DNA of 27,398 nucleotides from Clostridiales bacterium (GTDB taxonomy: Bacteria; Bacillota; Clostridia; Oscillospirales; Oscillospiraceae), in NCBI GenBank assembly GCA_021205375.1, contig JAJPXR010000144.1, positions 1 to 27,398 of the forward strand, read 5' to 3'. Below, one piece after another: positions 1 through 6,007 of the stretch. Under the pieces are notes generated by a model. It was given only the letters and a program-made list of their open reading frames with translations. It did no database searches and was not told the DNA's origin. Position numbers and translations under genes: made by a program. Position 1 is the stretch's first letter, and every line of letters begins with the position of its first letter.

Positions 1-56
1 CACTATTTTTGCGGGTTATTTTTCTCTGCCCCAACTCTTGACATAGAACCATTTTT

Positions 57-88
57 ATCCCGCTCCGAGAAATCGGAGCGGGATTTTT
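57..88 (+). terminator. Rho-independent terminator of an upstream gene
   Basis: A perfect 12-bp stem (57-68 with 73-84) closed by a GAAA tetraloop is followed by five T residues. It must end transcription of a gene lying left of the window. The first 56 bases hold no recognisable coding sequence. Confidence 0.85.
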
Positions 89-100
89 GCGCGTAACGGC

Positions 101-130
101 TTGCAAAACCGACGCTCCCTCTGCTATAAT
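101..130 (+). promoter_or_regulatory. Sigma-A-type promoter of the MFS gene
   Basis: TTGCAA at 101-106 and a perfect TATAAT at 125-130 are separated by 18 bp, about 50 bp before the transporter start codon. The reading frame stays open back through this promoter, which argues that the true start codon is the ATG at 182. Confidence 0.75.
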
Positions 131-181
131 GCCCCTGCTGCGCCAAATGGCGCAAACCACGGAAAAAAGGCGGAACGAGCC

Positions 182-1378
182 ATGAGACAAATCAGAGCCA
201 GCTACGACCACACCATCTACGCCTGCTATCTGGGCTACATCACTCAGGCCATCGTCAATAACTTCGCCCCGCTGCTGTTCCTGACCTTCCGCAGCAGCTA
301 CGGCATCCCCCTGGAACAGATCACCCTGCTGGTGACGCTGAACTTCGGCGTCCAGTTGACGGTGGATTTCCTCTCCGCCCGGTTTGTGGACAAAATCGGC
401 TACCGGGTGTGCGTGGTGGCGGCCCACGTCTGCGCCGCCCTGGGTCTGGTGTGCATGGGGACGCTGCCCCAGGTACTGAGCCGCCCCTTTGTGGGGCTGT
501 GCCTATCCGTCGTGCTTTACGCCATCGGCGGCGGTCTCATCGAGGTGCTGGTCAGCCCCATCGTGGAAGCCTGCCCCACGGAACACAAGGAGGCGGCCAT
601 GAGCCTGCTCCACTCCTTCTACTGCTGGGGCCATGTGTTCGTGGTGCTGCTCTCCACTCTGTATTTCACCCTGTTCGGGGTGGAAAACTGGCGCTGGCTG
701 GCCTATTTCTGGGCGGTCCTCCCGGCGGTGAACGCGGTGTATTTCTCTCAGGTGCCCATTCATACGCTGGTGGAGGAGGGCGAGGGCCTCTCCATCGGGC
801 AGCTCATGTGGAGCAGGCTGTTTTGGCTGCTGTTCCTGTTGATGGTCTGCTCCGGCGCGGCGGAACAGTCTATGAGCCAATGGGCCTCCACCTTCGCGGA
901 GGACGGCTTGCAGGTCTCCAAGACCGTCGGGGACCTGGCCGGTCCCTGCCTGTTCGCCCTGCTGATGGGCAGCTCCCGCGCCATCTACGGCAAGCTGGGG
1001 GAGCGCCTGCGGCTGGAGCCGTTTATGGCGGGCAGCGCCGTCCTCTGCGTGGTCAGCTATCTGCTGGCCTGTTTCAGCGTGAACCCGGCGCTGGGGCTGC
1101 TGGGCTGCGGCCTGTGCGGGTTCTCCGTGGGCATCCTGTGGCCCGGCACCTTCTCCATCGCCGCCAAGCGCTGCCCGGCGGGAGGCACCGCCCTGTTCGC
1201 GCTGCTGGCCCTGGGGGGCGACGTGGGCTGTGGCGGCGGTCCCACGCTGGTGGGATTGATGACCGGCGTGCTGGGCGGTAACTTGAAGCGGGGGCTGCTG
1301 TTCGGCATCCTCTTCCCGGTGCTGCTGCTGCTCTGCCTGTGGCTGGTGGGGCGGATGAGTGAGAGAAAGGACGCCTGA
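182..1378 (+). CDS. MFS family transporter (FucP/YfkF-like)
   Basis: A 398-aa protein almost entirely of hydrophobic helices, compatible with the 12 membrane segments of the major facilitator superfamily. Visible marks are a loop rich in charged residues after helix 2 (SARFVDKIGYRVCVV), a glycine-rich segment (YAIGGGLIEVLVSPIVEACP) and the helix-5 sequence SLLHSFYCWGH, which resembles fucose-permease-like MFS members. It probably acts as a proton- or sugar-coupled carrier in the cytoplasmic membrane, but the substrate cannot be read from the sequence. The ATG at 182 is preceded by a GGCGGAAC ribosome binding site. The gene is monocistronic between its own promoter and the hairpin at 1401-1435. 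The family call is firm; the subfamily is tentative. Confidence 0.85.
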   Translation: MRQIRASYDHTIYACYLGYITQAIVNNFAPLLFLTFRSSYGIPLEQITLLVTLNFGVQLTVDFLSARFVDKIGYRVCVVAAHVCAALGLVCMGTLPQVLSRPFVGLCLSVVLYAIGGGLIEVLVSPIVEACPTEHKEAAMSLLHSFYCWGHVFVVLLSTLYFTLFGVENWRWLAYFWAVLPAVNAVYFSQVPIHTLVEEGEGLSIGQLMWSRLFWLLFLLMVCSGAAEQSMSQWASTFAEDGLQVSKTVGDLAGPCLFALLMGSSRAIYGKLGERLRLEPFMAGSAVLCVVSYLLACFSVNPALGLLGCGLCGFSVGILWPGTFSIAAKRCPAGGTALFALLALGGDVGCGGGPTLVGLMTGVLGGNLKRGLLFGILFPVLLLLCLWLVGRMSERKDA

Positions 1379-1400
1379 TTTTATTTGGTGATAGGGAAAT

Positions 1401-1435
1401 CCCAGGCACGAATGGGTGGGTGCCTGAGATTTTTG
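1401..1435 (+). terminator. Terminator after MFS gene
   Basis: A 7-bp stem (CAGGCAC 1403-1409 with GTGCCTG 1420-1426) is followed by GAGATTTTTGG. It sits 25 nt after the MFS stop codon. Its CCCAGGC...GCCTG core is shared with the hairpins at 1583-1619 and 1991-2030. Confidence 0.6.
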
Positions 1436-1456
1436 GATGCTTAATTTGTAATTTTC

Positions 1457-1479
1457 TGGTTTTGTCAATTTTGTCAAGC
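1457..1479 (+). repeat. Left arm of a perfect 23-bp inverted repeat
   Basis: The 23 bases here are the exact reverse complement of 2878-2900. The core is two TTGACA-like words (TTGACAAAATTGACAAAACC when read outward). Together the arms enclose about 1.4 kb holding three small minus-strand genes. No transposase lies between them and no flanking target duplication is visible. Confidence 0.7.
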
Positions 1480-1582
1480 TGATTCAGCAGCTTCCAATTG
1501 CGCTTTTGTGAGGATAGTGGTGTGACTTGTGCGGAGTTTGTTCAGAACCTGACGGTTTCGTCAAACGTTCCAATCATAGCAG

Positions 1583-1619
1583 AAAGCCCAGACGCTCATG
1601 GTTGAGTGCCTGGGTTTTT
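1583..1619 (-). terminator. Hairpin terminator, copy 2 of a local hairpin family
   Basis: CCCAG at 1587-1591 pairs with CTGGG at 1610-1614, and CTCA at 1595-1598 pairs with TGAG at 1603-1606. A-rich and T-rich flanks mean it could work in both directions. It lies 33 nt beyond the stop codon of the 62-aa minus-strand gene. It shares the leading GCAGAAAGCCCAG word with the hairpin at 1991-2030. Confidence 0.6.
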
Positions 1620-1651
1620 GGCCGCTGTCCTGTTCGTCAGGAAACGGGCAG

Positions 1652-1840
1652 TTACTTGTTATCGTCCTCTTTTTTGCTTTTATCTTTATTCAGCCAAACC
1701 ACACCTAAACACAAAAAGGTCGAGCCTAAGCACAAATTGACTACGGCAGTGCTGACATCATAGGTAGAACTGACGACAGCGCTCAGGTAGAAACATACAG
1801 ATGCAATAAAACATAAAATTGCTGTTCTTTTGTCCTTCAT
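1652..1840 (-). CDS. Small two-helix membrane protein (62 aa)
   Basis: A short protein starting MKDKRTAILCFIASV. It has two predicted membrane helices (about residues 7-25 and 32-52) and a charged tail, NKDKSKKEDDNK, that should face the cytoplasm. The ATG at 1840 is chosen because AGGAGG lies 8 nt upstream; the frame remains open further upstream but that part has no membrane or protein-like character. The function is unknown. Small proteins of this shape are common in Oscillospiraceae intergenic clusters (family knowledge, from memory). A terminator hairpin follows at 1583-1619. Confidence 0.6.
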   Translation of the reverse strand: MKDKRTAILCFIASVCFYLSAVVSSTYDVSTAVVNLCLGSTFLCLGVVWLNKDKSKKEDDNK

Positions 1841-1990
1841 TTTTGACCCTCCTGCATATTCCGGTGCGATATGACGTTGCTTCGGCAAACCATTCGCTGT
1901 TATCATTGACGGACTCCTCGTGTATAGGATAACTATATCACTTTGCATCCGTTGCTGATACCATGGAACTGCAAAGGGTCGGTAAAATAT

Positions 1991-2030
1991 GCAGAAAGCC
2001 CAGGCGACCACGATTGGGTGCCTGGGCCTC
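1991..2030 (-). terminator. Hairpin terminator, copy 3 of a local hairpin family
   Basis: GCCCAGG at 1998-2004 pairs with CCTGGGC at 2021-2027, with an inner CCA/TGG pairing. On the minus strand it is followed by TTTCTGC. It lies 20 nt past the stop codon of the gene at 2050-2439. The paired bases differ from the copy at 1583-1619 in a compensatory way. Confidence 0.6.
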
Positions 2031-2049
2031 TCCGTTGTTGCAGGAGTTT

Positions 2050-2439
2050 TTACATCCCCAAAATATAAAAGCCGTTGTATGCTTTCGCCTTGCGGAGCCA
2101 CGTTCTTAGCGTCTCATACTCCAGCGGCTTTTCCGCGTCTGTTTTTTGGATAAGGATATCAATGGAGAAAGGGGGATAATAATTGATCCCCCACAAATCC
2201 ACCGTTCCGACTTTCAAATTGTTGTAGACCCCACAGTCGAAAACGGAGTTGTATTCCCGGTCAAACAAGCGCGCATCGTGAATATACAAAGAATCGTTTT
2301 GCCAGGGGTCGATGCCCTCCACCGCAACCAGAGCTTCCAGGTTTGACCGCGCTGGCAGCTTGCAGAATTGCAGTTCGAGGAAGGCGGAACCGCCGCATTT
2401 TTCCCGTTCCGTCTGAGAGTGAAATGTGTGAAATAACAT
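2050..2439 (-). CDS. Hypothetical soluble protein (129 aa)
   Basis: No family is recognised. The protein is soluble and mixed alpha/beta, with no membrane segment or signal peptide. It contains many aromatic and acidic residues (for example YIHDARLFDREYNSVFDCG and DLWGINYYPPFSID) and ends YNGFYILGM. The ATG at 2439 has only a weak AAGG close upstream, so the start is uncertain. It follows the membrane-protein gene at 2469-2858 after 29 nt, in the same direction, and ends just before a terminator hairpin. It may therefore be the last gene of a small operon. Its 129-aa length equals that of its neighbour by coincidence; the two sequences are unrelated. Confidence 0.5.
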   Translation of the reverse strand: MLFHTFHSQTEREKCGGSAFLELQFCKLPARSNLEALVAVEGIDPWQNDSLYIHDARLFDREYNSVFDCGVYNNLKVGTVDLWGINYYPPFSIDILIQKTDAEKPLEYETLRTWLRKAKAYNGFYILGM

Positions 2440-2468
2440 AACCTTATCGTCTTAAATCCTGAGATTTC

Positions 2469-2858
2469 TCATGCTTCCGCGTTGCTTTTTTCCTGCATCA
2501 CGGCGCAAAACAGGTTCTCGCCGCACTCATCCAGTCCGCCGACCACAATAAACCCTCTGGCGACGGTGTAAATCGACGCTGTTTCCGTGGTCAGTTCCAT
2601 CAGCAAAAACACAACGGACATCAGGAGGAAAAGAACGGCCCTGAATAAACTCCCGTTAGACGGTGTTTTTCGCATCCCTTGCAGCGAGGGAATGTCCAGC
2701 AAAAATTTGAACACCAGCCAGAGATAGCCCTCGCAGAGCAGGTAGGTCACGCGGCTGCTCCAGGGAAAGGCCGCCGGAACATACACCCCATAAACGACAA
2801 AGCAGACGCCGAGAACCAGCAAAGCTGTTCCAATCAACAGCGAGACCTTTTTATTCAC
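2469..2858 (-). CDS. Small membrane protein (129 aa), GTG start
   Basis: A hydrophobic protein beginning MNKKVSLLIGTALLVLGVCF. It has three to four likely membrane segments (about residues 6-27, 38-55, 70-88 and 95-107) and a cytoplasmic tail ending MQEKSNAEA. The start codon is GTG at 2858, supported by a GGAAGG ribosome binding site 8 nt upstream. No family is recognised. Its start lies 19 nt inside the right arm of the 23-bp inverted repeat (2878-2900), so the gene and the two after it sit entirely within that repeat pair. Confidence 0.6.
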   Translation of the reverse strand: MNKKVSLLIGTALLVLGVCFVVYGVYVPAAFPWSSRVTYLLCEGYLWLVFKFLLDIPSLQGMRKTPSNGSLFRAVLFLLMSVVFLLMELTTETASIYTVARGFIVVGGLDECGENLFCAVMQEKSNAEA

Positions 2859-2877
2859 TTTATACGCCTTCCATTTG

Positions 2878-2900
2878 GCTTGACAAAATTGACAAAACCA
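2878..2900 (-). repeat. Right arm of a perfect 23-bp inverted repeat
   Basis: Exact reverse complement of 1457-1479. It is the boundary between the three small genes at 1652-2858 and the genes further right. Just beyond it, GCCCGGTC at 2916-2923 pairs with GACCGGGC at 2929-2936. That hairpin follows the gene at 2942-3352 but lacks a T tract on either strand, so it is only a weak terminator candidate. Confidence 0.7.
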
Positions 2901-2941
2901 ATGTTTTCCTTCTGTGCCCGGTCGAATTGACCGGGCGGAGG

Positions 2942-3352
2942 CTACTGCTCCTCCAACAACCGGTTGGCAAAGCTGTTCAGCGCCTCGCAGGGTTCATATG
3001 CGCAGCGGTAGCCCACCCCGTCGATGATGAGAAAAGGGTTGTACGCATTTACTTCCAGGGTGGTTCCGTCCGCCAGCGTCAGGGAGAACACGCAGCCCTG
3101 CCCCACGTATTCCGTATAAGAGTTGTCCTTCCGGTAAATCACCACGGCGTTGAGGTCGTCGGCCAGTTCCTCCACCTCTGTGATTTCTACCGTCTCACCC
3201 GGCGGTGTCAAGGTGACAGAGGCCGCCACGATGTCCTCCGCCGAGAGGTTCTTGAAGGGCCGCCGCCCCCATATCCCCGACAGCGCCAGCACAGCGGCTC
3301 CCACTGCCACGGCGCAGACGAGGAGCAGGAGGGCAATTCTTTTCTTTTTCAT
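2942..3352 (-). CDS. Membrane-anchored hypothetical protein (136 aa)
   Basis: The protein starts MKKKRIALLLLVCAVAVG. It has one N-terminal membrane anchor or uncleaved signal sequence (residues 5-27, no lipobox Cys) and then an exported domain of about 105 residues. That domain has short beta-like segments (VIYRKDNSYTEYVG, FSLTLADGTTLEVNAYNPF) and two Cys residues near its end (GYRCAYEPC). The ATG at 3352 is chosen over an in-frame ATG at 3388 because GGAG lies about 8 nt upstream of it. The function is unknown. It follows the serine protease gene by 66 nt on the same strand, so the two may be expressed together. Confidence 0.6.
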   Translation of the reverse strand: MKKKRIALLLLVCAVAVGAAVLALSGIWGRRPFKNLSAEDIVAASVTLTPPGETVEITEVEELADDLNAVVIYRKDNSYTEYVGQGCVFSLTLADGTTLEVNAYNPFLIIDGVGYRCAYEPCEALNSFANRLLEEQ

Positions 3353-3418
3353 GGTGAGGCTCCTTTCGTTTGCTTTTTGTTTGAACAATCAGAGGAGCCG
3401 ATTCGCGCAGAGAATGCT

Positions 3419-4303
3419 CTACTGTGCTTTCCACGATTCTATTTCCTCTGTAATTGTGCTTACCGGAATCAATGCTCCATAACGAAACCGCCCACGAAAA
3501 TCTGCCCCTCCGCCTACAGTGATTCCTGCGATTTCCATATTTTCATTTAAAACCGCTCCACCGCTAAATCCCGGAATCACATATGCGTTTGTATACAGCA
3601 CCTGATCCTTTCTTCCATCATCCGTTTCAAACATTTTCAGGTTTTTTGAAGTGATTTTCCCGTAATGATACTCCAGTACGGATTGATTTTCGCCGATGGC
3701 AATGATCCTATCACCGTATCCAGGATCAATAGACGAAAGATCCAGGCTCATAAATTCTTCATCAGAATGAAACTTCAATATGGCAATATCACTGTTTTCC
3801 GATATATATTCGATTTCCGCAACAGGAAACCAGGTGCAGTATTCCTCTAGGGAAAGAAACGATTCACTTGCTTCTCTTGCCTCACTCAATGACGGCGCAT
3901 CTGAATTTAAAATATAATAGTAGGAGTGGATTGTTTCTGCCGCTTCTGTACCCTCAGACAGCGTATCTGAGGTATCATCAGAATCAACGACATGAGCCGC
4001 CGTTAGAACATAATAATATTGTTCATCGAAATCAAATATCACGCCTGTTGCAGTGTAAAAGAGATCGACGGATGTTATATTTTCTTCGACAGTCTCTTCA
4101 TACAGCATGATCGTGACGTTAGCGGAGAGAACAGTATCATCCAGCTTTTCCTCCAAATCTGAATAAACTCTGGTCTTGCAACAATTTTCATATACCGTTG
4201 GGATAATAAAGAGCACAGCCGCCACAAATATAACAACAGCAACAACGCTTGCAACAAAGATGGATTTCCCCCTCTTTGGCGTTTCCATGATTTTTTTGTT
4301 CAT
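3419..4303 (-). CDS. Membrane-anchored trypsin-like serine protease
   Basis: A 294-aa protein with an N-terminal membrane helix (about residues 14-36) and an extracytoplasmic trypsin-like domain. The catalytic triad can be seen in order: His104 in TAAHVV, Asp172 in SDIAILK, and Ser247 in GFSGGAV. An insertion rich in Asp, Glu and Ser (about residues 107-150) separates His from Asp. There is no PDZ domain, so it is shorter than DegP/HtrA and closer to stand-alone S1 family proteases. It could cleave exposed surface or envelope proteins, but the substrate is unknown. AT-rich codon use contrasts with the GC-rich DUF975 gene upstream, which may indicate separate origins. A GGTGG site precedes the ATG. 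Confidence 0.8.
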   Translation of the reverse strand: MNKKIMETPKRGKSIFVASVVAVVIFVAAVLFIIPTVYENCCKTRVYSDLEEKLDDTVLSANVTIMLYEETVEENITSVDLFYTATGVIFDFDEQYYYVLTAAHVVDSDDTSDTLSEGTEAAETIHSYYYILNSDAPSLSEAREASESFLSLEEYCTWFPVAEIEYISENSDIAILKFHSDEEFMSLDLSSIDPGYGDRIIAIGENQSVLEYHYGKITSKNLKMFETDDGRKDQVLYTNAYVIPGFSGGAVLNENMEIAGITVGGGADFRGRFRYGALIPVSTITEEIESWKAQ

Positions 4304-4355
4304 TAAACATTACCACCTGCAACTTATGACTTACCCGGCATCCGTTTAGACAGAA

Positions 4356-5207
4356 TCAGTTGTAAACGTCCCCGTCCCCAATGCGCCCGCTCTTTTCCTG
4401 GCAGACGGTCTGGTAGAAGGCGGCGTTGGTCAACTGCTGGTAGGGGGTCACGTAGAAGATGCCCACCAGCCCCAGAGTGATGGTGCTGAGGATGTCCCAG
4501 CCGATGAAGGACAGGTCCAGCACGAAGGCCCGCCACTTGTTGCCGTACATCAAATCGGCGCTGGCGGCAAAGACCTCCTTCCGGCTCATCTCCGGGCACT
4601 CGGCCAGCAGATAGGGGACCATCCGGTACTCGTAAGCCTTGACGATGCCGGGGAAGATGAACAGCAGCGACCACAGAACGATTTTCACGTCCCGCAGCAG
4701 CATAGTCTTGACGGTGGTGCCGTAGTTGCTGTCAAAGGCGCAAAGCACCTCCCGCACCTGGGCGGGGAACCGCAGGTTCACCAGGAAGAACCGGTGTGCG
4801 CCCACCGCCAGCGGGTTCAGCACGAAAATGTCCAGCACGAACACCACCGCCAGCGCAATGACCGCCGCCACGCCGACGAAAGTACCTAAAATACTGGAGA
4901 CGGAGAAACTGCTGCCGCCCGTGCCGGTTCTAAACTCGATATAGGGGTCGATGTCGCCGTAATAGTAGCCGTCGTAATAGTAGTCGTCATAATAGTAATC
5001 GTCATAATAGTAATCGTCGTAATAATAATCGCTGGTATAGCTGTCGGTGGCTGCGGAGACAGCGTTGGACGCAGTGCTGCCCGCGGTCGCGCCGGTGCTG
5101 CCGCCGTTGATGAGCAGGACGAGCAGGCCCACCAGCACCAGCTTCCAGTAGTTGGTGCGCAGGGACGCCTTGGCCTGCATCTTTGAGGATTCTCTTGTCC
5201 GTTTCAT
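4356..5207 (-). CDS. DUF975-family membrane protein with YYYDD repeats
   Basis: A 283-aa integral membrane protein. The ATG at 5207 has GGAGG 8 nt upstream. Following a cytoplasmic N-terminus (MKRTRESSKMQAKASLRTNYWK) and a first helix (about residues 23-33), an exposed loop carries about five copies of YYYDD (roughly residues 60-83). The rest matches DUF975: a pair of helices, then the charged segment LNPLAVGAHRFFLVNLR, then WSLLFIFPGIVKAYEYRMVP and LAECPEMSRKEVF. The last is the hallmark 'ECP...S' stretch of this family. DUF975 proteins have no established biochemical role. The tandem repeat in the loop is not normally part of the family and may be a species-specific surface feature. A 315-nt structured leader precedes it. 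Confidence 0.8.
   Translation of the reverse strand: MKRTRESSKMQAKASLRTNYWKLVLVGLLVLLINGGSTGATAGSTASNAVSAATDSYTSDYYYDDYYYDDYYYDDYYYDGYYYGDIDPYIEFRTGTGGSSFSVSSILGTFVGVAAVIALAVVFVLDIFVLNPLAVGAHRFFLVNLRFPAQVREVLCAFDSNYGTTVKTMLLRDVKIVLWSLLFIFPGIVKAYEYRMVPYLLAECPEMSRKEVFAASADLMYGNKWRAFVLDLSFIGWDILSTITLGLVGIFYVTPYQQLTNAAFYQTVCQEKSGRIGDGDVYN
4951..5030 (-). repeat. In-frame 15-bp tandem repeat encoding YYYDD
   Basis: Four to five imperfect 15-bp units (for example 4981-4995, 4996-5010, 5011-5025) encode the pentapeptide YYYDD within the DUF975 protein. A 15-bp period preserves the frame, so copy number could change without breaking the gene. Confidence 0.85.
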
Positions 5208-5273
5208 TGTACGGGCCTCCTTTTCTGGGTTTGGGTTCTCTCGTTGCATCAGCCTTGCCGGTAATTTTCGGTG

Positions 5274-5422
5274 GGAAACCCCTCCACCATGCTAACGCAT
5301 GGTCCCCCTCCCCTTTGCGGCTCGCATGGCCTAAAGGCCATAGCTCCCTGCATTTGCGCTAAAGAGGAATTGGCCATTCGGCCAGCGCTTCACAGGGGAG
5401 GCAAGGGGGGATAGTGCTTGAC
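5274..5422 (-). repeat. Intergenic nested-palindrome repeat, copy A
   Basis: In reverse complement this copy aligns with copy B at 8383-8535 through the words TTGCCTCCCCTGTGAAGCGC, GGCCGAATGGCC, ATGGCCTTTAGGCCAT and GCAAAGGGGAGG. The outer CCTCCCCT/AGGGGAGG arms enclose a module of about 80 bp with two perfect hairpins. The third hairpin is CCATGCGTTAGCATGG here but CCGCCGCCTTTAGGCGG in B and C. It lies in the 5' leader of the DUF975 gene. Confidence 0.85.
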
Positions 5423-5449
5423 GGTGATGGGGTTTCTGTTGCAAGGCCG

Positions 5450-5522
5450 GATAAAAGGGAAAACCTCAACTTGAGGTCACCCGCACCGCTGAAAAAACGC
5501 GGAACGTGTGCCTCTTATCGTT
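5450..5522 (-). promoter_or_regulatory. Structured leader RNA of the DUF975 gene (unassigned)
   Basis: On the minus strand a closing stem (GATAAGAGG pairing with CCCTTTTATC) surrounds two hairpins: a GCA/CCGC...GCGG/TGC stem-loop and a perfect short hairpin on the palindrome ACCTCAACTTGAGGT (5463-5477). The layout is a three-way junction directly downstream of the promoter. No riboswitch class was recognised. The palindrome might instead be a protein-binding site. Confidence 0.4.
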
Positions 5523-5528
5523 TTAGTA

Positions 5529-5557
5529 ATCATAGCACAATTCAGAGGGGAAGTAAA
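5529..5557 (-). promoter_or_regulatory. Promoter of the DUF975 gene
   Basis: Minus-strand TTTACT (5552-5557), a 17-bp spacer, and an extended TGCTATGAT -10 (core 5529-5534). Transcription would begin near 5522 and run through the structured leader and repeat copy A before reaching the start codon at 5207. Confidence 0.55.
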
Positions 5558-5634
5558 TGAAAAACAGGTTAAATTTCGGTAACAGAACCTTTACAAATGG
5601 TTACAAAATCCGCCCGGACCGGGCAAATTTGTAC

Positions 5635-5664
5635 TTGACAAACCCCGACTGTCTCCCTTATAAT
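5635..5664 (+). promoter_or_regulatory. Promoter of the leuA T-box transcript
   Basis: Perfect TTGACA at 5635-5640 and perfect TATAAT at 5659-5664 with an 18-bp spacer. Transcription would start near 5671, about 50 nt before the conserved AGAGAG of the T-box. Confidence 0.9.
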
Positions 5665-5670
5665 ATCTTC

Positions 5671-5957
5671 CTGTAAGCGCACAAAGACTGCGAAGGGAAA
5701 AAAGACCCTGTGAGCCATTGCAGAGAGCCGCCGGTGGGTGCAAGGCGGCGTGGACGCAGGGGGATGCCTGTTCCCGGAGTTGACCGCCCGAACCGTTTGC
5801 GCAGTAGGGCTGTACGGCTGGACCCCGTTACCGGTCCGGGCCTTGTTAGAGGCTGCTGAGGGCCGTTGTGTGACCAACGGCTGAACCAGGGTGGTACCAC
5901 GTTATGGTTTTGTAACGTCCCTGACCTTCTCGGAGGGTCGGAGGACGCTTTCTTTTT
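5671..5957 (+). promoter_or_regulatory. T-box riboswitch controlling leuA
   Basis: Conserved T-box landmarks occur in order: AGAGAG at 5722-5727 followed by a CCGCC...GGCGG stem, a GGAGTTGACC segment (5776-5785), and the antiterminator T-box GGTGGTACCACG at 5890-5901. The TGGT bulge should pair with the NCCA end of uncharged tRNA. An intrinsic terminator follows. Given the gene downstream, the sensed tRNA should be tRNA-Leu. A CTG at 5768-5770 is one possible specifier codon, but its placement was not verified by folding. Confidence 0.9.
5916..5957 (+). terminator. T-box-controlled intrinsic terminator
   Basis: CGTCC at 5916-5920 pairs with GGACG at 5943-5947, with an inner GACC/GGGTC pairing, then TTTCTTTTT. 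Part of the left arm competes with the antiterminator that contains the T-box motif. Confidence 0.85.
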
Positions 5958-6007
5958 GCCCTCCTCGCCCCTCATCATTCTATCTCAGTTTTGGAGGAGT
6001 TTTCACT

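Noticed and set aside
503..1477. A 324-codon minus-strand frame opposite the MFS gene
   Set aside because: Gln/His/Ala-rich antisense artefact without a translation signal.
1527..1763. A 78-codon plus-strand frame between the MFS gene and the next genes
   Set aside because: It spans a terminator-like hairpin of the local repeat family, so it is a frame through repeat sequence.
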